Shown here piece after piece: positions 10,331-20,587 of a stretch of 64,000 bases of DNA. Every line of letters begins with the position of its first letter. Position 1 is the first letter of the stretch. Position numbers and translations under genes: made by a program. A model generated the notes under the pieces. The model searched no databases. It worked only from the letters and a program-made list of their open reading frames with translations, and was not told the origin of the DNA. Source of the stretch: Archegozetes longisetosus (Eukaryota > Arthropoda > Arachnida > Sarcoptiformes > Trhypochthoniidae); the NCBI GenBank assembly GCA_018873245.2, contig JAEMBT020000009.1, positions 16,239,794-16,303,793 of the forward strand. Direction: 5' to 3'.

Positions 10331-12421
10331 CCGTATGATTACCATGGGGTCAAATATGACCCCAAACCACTATAAAATTCATTTAAATATTAAAACTAAT
10401 AGCCTTAAAAATCTGGAAATTTTGGACTTTATTATAAATTGATTACAAGTCATGACTTTAGTGATAACAATTCAAAAATTTGTTTAATAAAATTTTTATG
10501 GGATTAAGTTCTATTGATTACCCCAGGGGTCATCTATGACCCCAATTAAATAAACAATACAATCTGATACTGAAAGGCTAATTGAAATTAGTAAACACTT
10601 TAAAATAAACAAACTATAGTTCAATAACACTTAGAGGTATAAACGAAAAGAAATTTTGATCAAAATTATCGGAATTAAAATGAGTGCAGAAGAAAGTGAT
10701 GCTTTAGTATCCGACTTTGGAAGTGATTATGAGCCTTCAAGTGATGAGGCAGAAGAAGATATTCTCGAAGAAGAATCGCAATATGAAAGCAGCGATAATG
10801 AAGATACTGATGATAATCCTGACTATAGCTTTTACTCAAAGGATAAGAGAGAAGTTTGGAGGTCTATTCCGCTAAGACAAAGTGGTCGTCAGCCTTCTCA
10901 AAATGTAATGCATATGAAAGGAGGTCCGAGTCGTCATGCAAATAGAAATGTTGATTCAATTGAATCAGCATTTGATTTATTTCTGACTCAGTACTACTCC
11001 GAGAAATTGTTAAATGGACAAACAAAGAAGGAAAAAGAGTGTATGCAAATAACTGGAAAGATTTAGATGAAGTTGAACTTCGATGTTTCATTGGTCTACT
11101 AATTATTAGTGGTGTAGAAAAAGCTAATAATGAGCCTATTATACAATTATGGAATAGAGAAGATGGAAGACCTATATTTTCCAAATCAATGGCGAGAAAT
11201 AGATTTCAAGAAATAACAAGGTATATTATATAAAAACTAAAAGTTGAAGTAAAAAATAAATGTAAAATTTAATTATATTTTTTAGATGCATGAGATTCGA
11301 TGACGCCGAAAAAAGGAGGACAAGGCGGCCATCTGATAAACTCGCACCCATCCGTTTTGTATTTGAGAAGTGGGTATCAACTTTACAAGAATGTTACACT
11401 CCATATGAAAATGTAACTATTGACGAGCAATTAGTTTCTTTTCATGGGAAATGCCCTTTTCGGCAGTATATGCCATCGAAACCCGCAAAATATGGTATTA
11501 AGTTTTGGAATCTTTGTGATAGCAAAACATATTATGTATGGAAAATGCAAATTTATACAGGAAGAAACGCAAGTGAACAAAGGGAGGTTAATCAAGGAAA
11601 AAGTAGTTTTGAATTTAATCGAAGGATTAGAAAAATCAGGCCGTAATATAACGTGCGATAACTTTTTACCAGTTTAGAATTGCTCAGAGAACTTAAGGAA
11701 AAGCAACTTAGCATTTTGGGTACACTCAGAAAAAATAAAAAAAATTCCTATAAAATTACTACAAATCAGAGGGAGAGAACCTTTTCTTCAGTTTTTGCTT
11801 TTCAAGAATCTGCATCAATGGTTTCCTATTGTCCTAAAAAGGAAGGAATGTCCTTTTACTGAGTTCAATGCATTTTCAGCCAGAAATTAGTAACACAGAT
11901 GAAAAGAAACCGCTAATGATTTTAGATTACAATTCAACAAAATCAGGTGTTGACACAATGGATAAAATGGTAATGAATTACACTACAAAGCGAAAAACTA
12001 AGAGATGGCCAATGGTCGTATTTTATAATATGTTGGACATTAGTGCACTCAATGCTTTTGTAATATGGAATGATTTAAATTCCTCTTGGAATATAGGAAA
12101 GAGTCATCGCCGCCGTCTATTCCTCTTAGATCTTGGGAAAAGCCTTGTAATGGCCAATAAAGAAAGAAGAGCTACACCTTTTGAGCCACCAGAAAGTTCA
12201 AAAAAAAGGAAAAGATGCTTTGCATGCGATAGAAGTAAAGATTTAAAAACTTCCAACTATTGTTACAAATGTTCAAAGCCTGTTTGCAAAGACCATTCAA
12301 AAATTGTATGTAACGATTGTAAGGATAGTTAAAAAAAAATAATTTTAAGCTTATTTCAATGTGGGGTCATATATGACCCAATGGAAACTAATTGATGCAA
12401 AAAAATTTAGTAATTCTACGG
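10331..12421 (+). mobile_element. piggyBac-like transposon, full length, TTAA target duplication
   Basis: The element begins CCGTATGATTACC, and its right end is the near-inverse GTAATTCTACGG. TTAA flanks it on both sides (10327-10330 and 12422-12425). Inside the ends, palindromes of the form GGGGTCA-n-TGACCCC occur three times, at 10346-10363, 10526-10543 and 12363-12379. The two left copies are each preceded by TGATTACC, so part of the terminus is duplicated internally. These are probable transposase-binding sites. The element is about 2.1 kb and encodes one transposase, now broken. Confidence 0.88.
10680..12332 (+). pseudogene. piggyBac-type transposase with one intron, several frameshifts and a stop
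   Basis: The frame opens with MSAEESDALVSDFGSDYE and a long acidic N-terminus, as in piggyBac transposases. A 65-bp GT-AG intron at 11221-11285 joins in phase. The DDD catalytic positions appear as NVTIDEQLVSF (first D), ITCDNFLP (second D) and SGVDTMDKM (third D). The C-terminus is a cysteine-rich zinc-binding domain, with CFACDRSKDL, YCYKCSKPVC and CNDC. Damage includes a frameshift near 11040, another near 11560-11590, an in-frame TAG just after 11674, and a stop or shift near 11860. It is therefore not functional, although its ends are preserved. Confidence 0.88.
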
Positions 12422-12610
12422 TTAAAAATATAAACTATATTTGCTATAAAATCATTAATAGTTGACTTAAGAAAGAATACCATGATAATTTTAACGAGAA
12501 GTCAGATGAGTACTTCAAAAAACAGGATTTAAATACTGTATAGAGTGAAGTGTGAAATAATTTTAATGATGCACATGACAATACATTAACATTTATTATT
12601 AAGCAATCTA

Positions 12611-13148
12611 CAGGGTGACAATAAATCAGGGTCTCTAAAGTATTTGGTTATAGCTTTTTATACAAGAATGATAGAGATTTGAATTTTTGCGCCCTCTTCC
12701 ATGAATAATAGGAGATTTTTTCACGTCATGTGATGTTTGTTTACTAATCTTCGTATTTTTATCACTTGAGCGTATTTTTATAGTTAAAGAACGTTATGGG
12801 ATTGATTGGCTTCCGTATTCGCCAGACCTCAACCCTTGCAATTTCTTTTTTGTCGGGTAACTTGAAAAATAGAGTCTATACACGCAATCCTCAAACTTTG
12901 AAGCAACTAGAAAACATCATCCAAACAGAATATCTCAATTATTCCAAACGGTGTTCCCAGTGAAGTTATTGATAATTCTCAAATACATCTGCGTCACCTT
13001 CATCAAGAAAATTGTTTTCATGTCGAATACATATTACTATAATCTCCCACTGTTTCTCCTGTATTCCCAAAAATATTCATTAAAAAGTATCAAGCAGTTT
13101 ATTCGCAATAAAATTTTACTTTTGAGACCCTGATTTATTGTCATCCTG
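12611..13148 (+). mobile_element. Deleted mariner/Tc1-type element with transposase C-terminal remnant
   Basis: The inverted ends read CAGGGTGACAATAAATCAGG at 12611 and the near-inverse CCTGATTTATTGTCATCCTG ending at 13148. TA flanks both sides (12609-12610 and 13149-13150). On the plus strand near 12795-12860 is the C-terminal catalytic block of a mariner-type transposase (WLPYSPDLNPCNFFF). The family's third catalytic D, normally in NPxDF, is N here. After a frameshift the next stretch reads KNRVYTRNPQTLKQLE, which is typical of the family. The N-terminal two thirds are missing. Confidence 0.82.
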
Positions 13149-13414
13149 TACATGTATTTTTATCGGATTTTAGACACTTGAATACTAGTAAAATTCATTT
13201 ATCCACTATCTTTTTAAGTTGATGCAAAATTTAATGTTAATATATTTAGGCATAAATCTTTTATAAATAACATTATTATAAGGTAATTATCTGTCTATTG
13301 AAAAATAACGAAAGTAAAAATTAATAATCACACAAATTAGTTATATACAATTTATCGATAATTATCAAAATGATAACAAATAAATTTAATACATATAAAT
13401 TATACCTATAATAA

Positions 13415-14030
13415 TGTAGAGGTTTTGTTTGAATTTAGTTCTCTTCTGAGTTCGACAATTAAACCTACACTCAATTTTAAAGAAAATCAAAGTTTATTTA
13501 TTAAAAGAAAGCTTTATACAAAATAAAAGATTTAAGTATTGAAAGGTTTGGATCTGAATATTTACTATTACTGCAAGTGTTGGTTACTCTCGGAAATCAC
13601 TTAGTCTTAAGAGTCTGGGAAGTGAAGAGTAAGAGTCTCTTCACTACTTTATATAGGGCCAGGAGCTGTTGAAGTGTCATTGGAAATTTTTCTAGAAATA
13701 TCTTTTGTTGGTCACTAACTGACCAACTACTAATTGAGGACACGTTGGTGACCTCGTTACTCTCCTAGAAATTTTCTTTAGAATTCGTATTTAAAGAAAA
13801 GATGACACAAACAACCCTGTCCTACATCCAGTTGTCAGTTTGTGCCCTTAGGCGACAATGATAGGCAAGAAAGTAGGGCATTGTTCAAATGACCTGAATA
13901 CTGTGAGATCGAAAACAGAGATCTGTTTTTGATCTCTCAATAAAATTGTTTATTATTTATTTAAGATGTAATATTGTGAAAATTGCAATAAGAAACAGAT
14001 GAGTCTCAGATATGAGAGATAAATATTACA
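13415..14030 (-). mobile_element. Putative solo LTR of an LTR retrotransposon (minus orientation)
   Basis: This 616-bp block is clearly less AT-rich than its surroundings and is bounded by TGTAGAGG and AATATTACA, so it has TG...CA ends on either strand. Read on the minus strand it has a TATATAAAG box (plus-strand CTTTATATA near 13651), an initiator-like region followed by AAGAGACTCTTACTC, and an AATAAATAAA signal near 13500 before the 3' end. That is LTR architecture. No gag or pol frame is seen on either side, and no 5-bp target duplication is evident, so the call is tentative. Confidence 0.5.
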
Positions 14031-14405
14031 CTATTTTGGGCTAAACGCAGAATAGTTAGTGAATTTTATTTAACCAAAAAACTTGTTCTGTTATTTAGCA
14101 AATTATTCAAACAATGATAATGTTGTTCTTGGTGATAGCATTAAATACCAAAAATGGAGAGATTACCACTTGGTAATTGTTTTAGTGATGGTCATTATGC
14201 TTTCACTAAAAGGTTATATACTAACCTCTTAGAGTTATAATGTACCGTTACGTCCTGTTCTGAAGAAAGCGTTTTAGATAATCAAAATAAGAAAACAGAC
14301 ATATGTTTAATATAATCAAGAAAATAGACACATGTTAAGTTATTGCATGTATATAAAATACAATATATTTGGATGTTTTTACGTATTTAAATTTGATTTT
14401 TAAAA
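14031..14405. other. AT-rich upstream region of the NPC2-like gene
   Basis: No exon or repeat is recognised between the putative LTR and the NPC2-like start codon. If the LTR call is right, its minus-strand transcription would point away from this gene. Confidence 0.35.
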
Positions 14406-15274
14406 ATGATATTGTTAAGTTTATTACTTTTGATAATTAACATAACTTCGTGTTATTGCAACGTTCGATTTATTGATTGTGGTAACTATTTTTACTACTT
14501 ACATAAAAAAATATAGTCATTCTTTATTAAATATCAATTTAAAAATAATTGGTTATGTAGTTAAATTCTTTATAAGAATAATAATTTTATGTGAGACGAC
14601 AATATTAATTATATAATTATTAATCATAATTTACCTTGAATTTTAATATTTCAATTGAAATCTTCAGCAAATCATGAAATAACTGCCATTCGTGTTAAAG
14701 GATGCTCGGGAGAGCCTTGTCGATATCCAAAAAATGATTATTTTCAAATTGAGTATGATATGATCATGGGTATAATGCTTCTTGTATTATTATATTGAAA
14801 TTTTATTAATTTAAATCATATAATTCATATTCTAAGTACTTCTAATGATCATACTACTAATAATAAACATATTTATAATAAATAGGCACTACAGCTGAAA
14901 TGATCGATGTTGATCTTACATTTCATGCAAGTCATGTTACAGCAGGAGGAGGTCATAGATGGTCTGGTTATTTCCCTAAAATTACATATACACCCCAGCT
15001 AGGTTTCCCTCCTCTTTTTCCAGATCTGGATAAGCCAAAAGGACGTGGTCAACCGTATACCTATAGGTACTCCATTTATATGGCGGAGCACTTTCATAAC
15101 ATATGGGTAATTACAGTTTTCCATTATATAATTTTCGCAATTGGTTTAAAACTAAGTTTTTTTCTATTATACTAGATAACTGATATAACATCCAAATTCT
15201 ATAATGAGCATAGAGTTCTTCTTGCTTGTGCCACATTTAATATCACACATCCCATTTATAACAACAAAATATGA
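14406..15274 (+). CDS. NPC2-like secreted ML-domain (lipid-binding) protein, four exons
   Basis: The product is probably a secreted sterol/lipid-binding protein of the NPC2/MD-2-related family, which in arthropods serves lipid transport, immunity or chemosensation. Exons are 14406-14481, 14668-14769, 14886-15106 and 15176-15274. All introns are GT-AG and the phases agree (1, 1, 0), giving 165 residues. The start is followed by a signal peptide (MILLSLLLLIINITSCYC). The mature part has RFIDCG, then VKGCSGEPCRYPK, the strand motif QPYTYRYSIYMAEHF and LLACATFNI near the end. These fit the family's Cys1, Cys2-Cys3 and last Cys. The fourth and fifth cysteines, usually just before the YTY strand, are missing: the segment reads LDKPKGRGQPYTY. 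Length is normal for the family (about 140-165). It is probably functional, with one disulphide fewer than usual. Confidence 0.82.
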
Positions 15275-15305
15275 AAAATGATTAATTAATAACTGACTTA
15301 ATAGC

Positions 15306-16735
15306 AACAAATTATTTTCTTTTAAGTGTAAGAAAGTGTTTACTGAAAAAGATATTAAAATTAGAGATCATGATTACATAACTGGAAAATTTAGAGAAGG
15401 CGCTCATCAGAGTTGTAACCTTAGAGTGAGAACCTCGATAAATTTACCATTCATCTTCCATAATGGTTCAGGTTACGACTAAGCACTTTATTAGGATATT
15501 ATATAAGATAGATAGAAACCTTAAAAATTATATCTCAAGCTGAAGAGAAGTACTACTCTATTACTGTTAGAGTTGAAGGAACTAATATCCAATTTGAATT
15601 CGAAGCCTCCCTCAAATTCCTGTTGAAATCAATTGATAAATCGGCTAAGGTACTATATAATAAAGATAATGCTGGAATTAAAAACTTTAAGAATTTAGCA
15701 TCTTATTTTAAGGACTTGCCTATAGAGATCTTAGAATTATTAGTGCATAAAGGTGTATTTCCTCACGCATATCTCGATAGTTTTGATAAGCTAGAGTATA
15801 CAGTGTATCCCAACTATGAATCTTTCTATGATAACCCTAAAGATAGGAACATTGAGATTTAAGAATATGAAAGGGGAAGAGATTGTGAGATTATTATAGA
15901 TGTAAAAATTTTGAGGAATATATGAAGTTTTATCTAACTTGTGACGTCCTGTTTTAGTTGATAATTTTGAATTATTTTGAGATTTATCATTAGAAAACTA
16001 TGGTTAGGACCTGCTCACTACACTTCAAGTCCTGGCCTATCATGGGATGCTATGTTAAAGGGAGTTGACCATTTAACCTACTGGCAATTTGACCTACCAA
16101 CCGTTTTGTTGGGTTAGGTAAAATGATTTGTAGGTCAAATGGTCAGGATCCATGTTAAAGTACACGGAATTAGAACTTGAGCTCCTAACTGATCAGGATA
16201 TGCTTTGTATGTTTATGGAAAGTATCTGAGGAGGGTTCTCTTGTGTTATGAAACGATATGTTGAAGCAAACAATAAGTATATGATAAACAATGATCCTAA
16301 AAGAGAATCATCGTATCTAGTTCCAGTTGACGCGAATAATTTATACGGAGATGTAATGTCGCTTAAGCTACCTCAAAAGGTTATTGAATGGTATACTGAA
16401 GAAGAGTTCCAGGTCTTGAAACGCGAATACTCGAGATTCCTGATGATATTGACATAGGTTACGAAATAAAAGATAAAGTACTAAAGTACCCAAAGAATTT
16501 ACATGAAAGCTTAATGACTACCCACTCTTTCCTATTCATAAAAATATAACACAGGGTGATCTCTCTCCTTACCAAAAGAAACTAAGGAAGATGACGAAAT
16601 CTAGGAAGCTGATTACTAGTTTAGAAGGCAAGAAAGGATTGATTTGTGATTGTAGAATATTGAAACAAACTATTAAGCATAGACTTAGACTAAAAAGCAT
16701 AGAATGTGCAATAAAAATGGAACAGTTTAGTTAAA
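15306..16735 (+). pseudogene. Decayed protein-primed B-family DNA polymerase (Polinton/Maverick type)
   Basis: This is a broken relic of the replication polymerase carried by Polinton/Maverick elements and related viruses. Collinear segments in shifting frames are visible at 15306-15479, 15484-15540, 15540-15921, 15985-16059, 16152-16457, 16430-16550 and 16514-16735. The first has the zinc-like CNL/RDHDY block of the exonuclease side. The fifth has DANNLYGD, the polymerase motif A of this family (D-x-N-N-L-Y-G). The last has family-typical IHKNITQGDLSPYQKKLR. At least three frameshifts, several stops (one inside a conserved GG-containing block near 16230) and a 92-bp MITE insertion (16060-16151) disable it. 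No integrase, capsid or protease frames and no long terminal repeats are seen nearby, so only the polymerase survives. Confidence 0.78.
16060..16151. mobile_element. Miniature inverted-repeat element, copy 2 (92 bp, 8-bp TSD ATGTTAAA)
   Basis: It is flanked by ATGTTAAA at 16052-16059 and 16152-16159. The left end reads GGGAGTTGACCATTTAACCT; the inverted right end reads GGATCCTGACCATTTGACCT, so the inverted repeats share TGACCATTT-ACCTAC over about 22 bp. Inside are GGCAATTTGACC, CCGTTTTGTTGGGTTAGG and AAATGATTTG, as in copy 1 at 5476-5627 but without the expanded TTAGG tract. It interrupts the polymerase relic exactly, and the host reading frame resumes after the second duplication copy. Confidence 0.9.
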
Positions 16736-16741
16736 GAATTA

Positions 16742-18195
16742 CAGTTTAACCCGGATTTAGTGGACCCAGGTTTAACGTAAACTCGGGTATAACAGACTAA
16801 TTTTCAATGCACGGAATGCTTCAATGGGTCTCATAATGTTAAGAGATCCGCTAATAACGTAATCGGGTATAACGGAAACCCGGTTATAACAGACACTTAT
16901 GTTAAACACCACATGTGTTGTAAAGTCCCCACATTTAACGTAAATCACAGTATTTATATGATTATAAAAGCTGTAAATTTTGAATTAATAAGGCATAAGT
17001 CAGTTTTTTATTCAACAAAATAGTGATGAATCAAAATGTCTGCCCAAAAGATACGAAAGAGATTTAGTTTAGATTTAAAGTATAAAATAGTGACACTTCT
17101 GGACAAGTGTTCACCCGATGATATCGTGAAGAAGTTCTGTGAGAGTGGGATAACAATACGTAATGTTTATGACTTTAAATCACAAAAAAGACAATATAAT
17201 CAAAGCTTTTGAGAGTTCTTTGCGATCAAATGTCAAGTCATTAAAGAAGTGTTTATATCCCGAACTCGAGAAATCATTGACTGAATTTGTCTCCAATTGT
17301 GCCACAAATGGTTTGCCAATTAATACCTCAATGCTTATGGAAAAGGCCAACCAATTGGCGCCAACACTCGGTTATCATAATTCCACTGCAAAATATGGTT
17401 TTATCGATCACTTTAAGAAACGTAATGATATTGTGCTTCAAATAAGTCATGGAGAAGCTAGTAGTGTGCCAAATGAATTATGTAATGATTGAACCACTAA
17501 AAAGTTACCGGAACTATTAAAAGGCTTTAAGCCCGAAGATATATATAATGACCACGAGTTAGGTTTGTTTTGGCGAATTACTCCAAATAAGTCATTTGTG
17601 TTAAAAGGACAGACATTCAAAAGTGGCAAAAAAAAGTAAAGAAAGGTTATCTGTGTTTCTTTGCGCCAATAGTACCAGTAGTGGTAAACTTAAACTTATG
17701 GTTATCGGTAAATTGCGGGAACCCCGATGTTTTCGAGGAAAAGTATCTCTACCGGTGCTCTATAGATACAACGACAAGTCTTGGATGACATCAGACATTT
17801 TCAGTAAATTTTTATATAATCTCAATAAAATTTAATCAATTTTCGAATATATAACGAAAAAGATTTCTAAGTGATTTCTCTCAAAAATGTTGAAAAATCA
17901 TTATTGTCCTTTTAATTTTATTAGAATATACGGATAAGTTTTCAATGTCAGTTCGCTGTGTTCGTGGTCGAATCCCAATATGAAACTTTCCCAAAACTAA
18001 CTTTAATCCCTCCCTCTCATATGTACGAAGTTATATCGAAATATTGAATGATACAAGGGGTCGAAAGATATTTTGAAAACTTCAATTCCTCCATAGGCTC
18101 CATTATAAAAAAAATTACAAAAATTTCATTTTCTAGTCAGTAGATTATTTATAACATGTATTTGGCTATAACATTAGACCACTAAACGGGGACAT
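16742..18195 (+). mobile_element. Tigger/pogo-type element relic
   Basis: The left end follows a TA at 16740-16741 and reads CAGTTTAACCCGGATTTAGT. The subterminal sequence has repeated CGGGTATAAC words near 16786, 16864 and 16881. A Tigger-like transposase relic follows. The right end is uncertain: the inverse of CCACTAAACGGGGACAT near 18180-18195 resembles the left subterminal ATTTAGTGGACCC, so I place the edge there tentatively. Confidence 0.55.
17036..17835 (+). pseudogene. Tigger/jerky (CENP-B-like) transposase fragment
   Basis: The N-terminal frame (MSAQKIRKRFSLDLKYKIVT) is a pogo/Psq-type helix-turn-helix. After a frameshift near 17160-17190 comes a CENP-B-type DNA-binding domain (LYPELEKSLTEFVSN, INTSMLMEKANQLAPTLG, FIDHFKKRNDI). 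Then a TGA at 17490-17492 precedes the start of the DDE domain (DHELGLFWRITPNKSF, RLSVFLCANSTSSGKLKL, SWMTSDIFSKFL). The family reads N-x-DETG at the first catalytic site; here NDHELG suggests that D is lost. A second frameshift falls in an A-run near 17625. It stops at 17835 before the second and third catalytic residues, so it is non-functional and truncated. Confidence 0.8.
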
Positions 18196-18199
18196 ATTG

Positions 18200-20339
18200 A
18201 TGAACTCAGATCGTCCCTCCCACTCACAACACCAAGTTACCCCTTCTCCTTTCAAATGTACTATCACCTTCAAAGTCTTTGTTAAGCTCTGAGCTAAAAA
18301 TCGAGGGAAAGAGATATCATTGAACTGAACCTTAGATTTTTAACTTTAAAAAGTTTTATAGTAATAGCATGCACTCATAAAATCGTATTTGGTTATAAAG
18401 TTTTATAGCATTCCCTCAAAATTTTGACTATAATTTTTCATGAAATTTGAATTTTAACAAAGAATTTTGGATGTGATAATGCCAAATTTTACTTGCCTGC
18501 AAGTTTAAAACTTCTCAAAAATGCACTGTTTCTTCTTAAGAGTATTATTTTCAAAAATCTATATGATTGCATTAGTCGAAGAGTAGCCTCCGCTCCTTTA
18601 CAAAGGCCTTTAAAGGGCTTAGTTTAATTTGCAACTTTCCTTCTGATGAATAACAAAATCATTAGTAATATATTCTTCAATTCACTATTAAAACTTATCG
18701 CAAAATATTTTTCAAACCAATGATTCATTGATAAAATCACGTTTGAAAAAGTTGACTTAATTCAATTGTTATAAGTTAAATCAAATCACATTTAACATAA
18801 ATTTTATTATTAGAACAAAAGTCAAGTTTTTAACTATGCAAAATCTACAATTCATTTTATTCGATATTTGTGTATAATTAGAGATAATAATTAATCTGAC
18901 GATTTATTAAAATTTTTTATTTGATTTTCCTTTTTAGACAAATTTTACTATCCTTTTATTAGATTTTTCAAAAATATCATGAAAAAATTAATGTGTTAGA
19001 GAAATTGGCGCTGTTTCTAAAGAATATAAAGTTTCGCAAAATTTAAAATCGTATTTAGGTATATGTTTCATAAGCTTTTGGATATCTAAAATTTTGTCAT
19101 GTGAAATCGGCAAAACTTTCTCATAGGTCATTCAAATAATTTTCAAGTTTATGAGTATCAAAATAATTTGTTTTGCTTCATGTTATGAAAGTCATATTTA
19201 TTTTAGAAAAGTGTTAATTATGATCGAGTTCAGAGATAAGCGTCCTGGACAAATTTGATTAATAATGATTCAACTTCTGACCTACAATTTGCTTAGACTT
19301 TTCTTAAGTCCTTTTAATTTTCCAAGTGTTAGGGAAATGCTAATCTTCGACTAACGCCTTCATATGTTCCGGAAAATGCGGCCACTCTCAATTCAAGCCA
19401 TGAGGATTCAAATCAATAGAATTGATGAGGTCAGCAGTCGACAAAATTAACCAAATGTTCGAATTTTCATTGTTTAACGTGTTAATCAAACTATTATTTT
19501 TAATAGTATTAAAGACAATTCGATTGTGCTCATATACATCAAAGATTTTTAAATTTTATTGAAAATCATTCCGAGAATTTTCATAGTTCTATGACTTCAG
19601 AAATAATACGACCTGTTCTTGTTCTGATTAATTATTATGAGAATCAGAATTCTGATCAACTTTAATGGTTAGGGCTGTCATAAATTATGATAAATGTAAG
19701 TAAATTAAAAGAAACAAGAGATGCGAATAAAATACTATAGCATAACATTCTAGGTAAAAGTTCAAGAAAAATAGAGTCAGAGGTAATTTCAGAGAATGTA
19801 TCGAAAATTTTTGTGTGAGAAGACAATTAGTCGATATATTTGAAACATAGGTAATAGCCATAGTCATCAAGTTAAAAGAGGGAAAAAGCATTGATGAAGA
19901 ACACCCATCAATGGCAGACCTTTGGATGAATTGGAGTCCGAGAAATCTAAAGTTCATAAAAGAAAGGGAGCTCGACATTGATTGAGTTAGGCTCTGAGTC
20001 TCACAAAGTTCAAAGTAAAATGATTATTACAATTAATGCTAATTTTCGTTTATAAGTTAATTAAACTAAAGAAATAAAAAAATTTAGTTAATATCCATCA
20101 GTGAATAAGTAACTCATTTGTTTTCATTGAATAAAGAGCTAAAAATGATTTTTGACAGCGATGTAGACAATATAAGAACTGACTTATGCAGGTCTAGATC
20201 TATTGTTATTTATATATGAACTTATTAATAGATTTTTATACGAACTGAACAAATTTTTAAAACACTTTCATAAAACTTATAAATATAACTTGATTGAGAA
20301 AAAAGACTCATTTCTTGAAAAGACCGAATTGTGTGGAGC
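18200..20339. other. AT-rich interval without a supported gene
   Basis: I see no recognised exon or repeat here. A plus-strand open segment at about 19855-19983 (containing SIDEEHPSMADLWMNWSP) looks mildly coding but matches nothing I recognise. The minus-strand frame over the same bases is probably its shadow. Confidence 0.35.
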
Positions 20340-20587
20340 ATTATAAGCTAAGACACTTTTATTATTTGAGAAAGTAGGGGTGAAATTATTTGAGTAACTA
20401 TTTGAGAAAATTGGTCTAATTATTTGAGTATTTGTTAAAATTATTTGACAAATTTTCACATCTAAACCTATTATTCAAGAAGTTCATGTCATAAAATTGT
20501 AGTTTAAATAATTACTGCAATAAATAGGCCGAAGATTTTCTAATTTAAACATTTTAATAAATTGAATTTGATAACTTACAGAAGAGT

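Noticed and set aside
17935-17990. tRNA-like T-arm word GTGGTCGAATCCC
   Set aside because: No matching acceptor, D-arm or anticodon arm could be built around it.
19685-19978. 97-codon minus-strand hydrophobic frame
   Set aside because: Its composition mirrors a purine-rich plus strand and it shows no signal-peptide or transmembrane layout of a known family.
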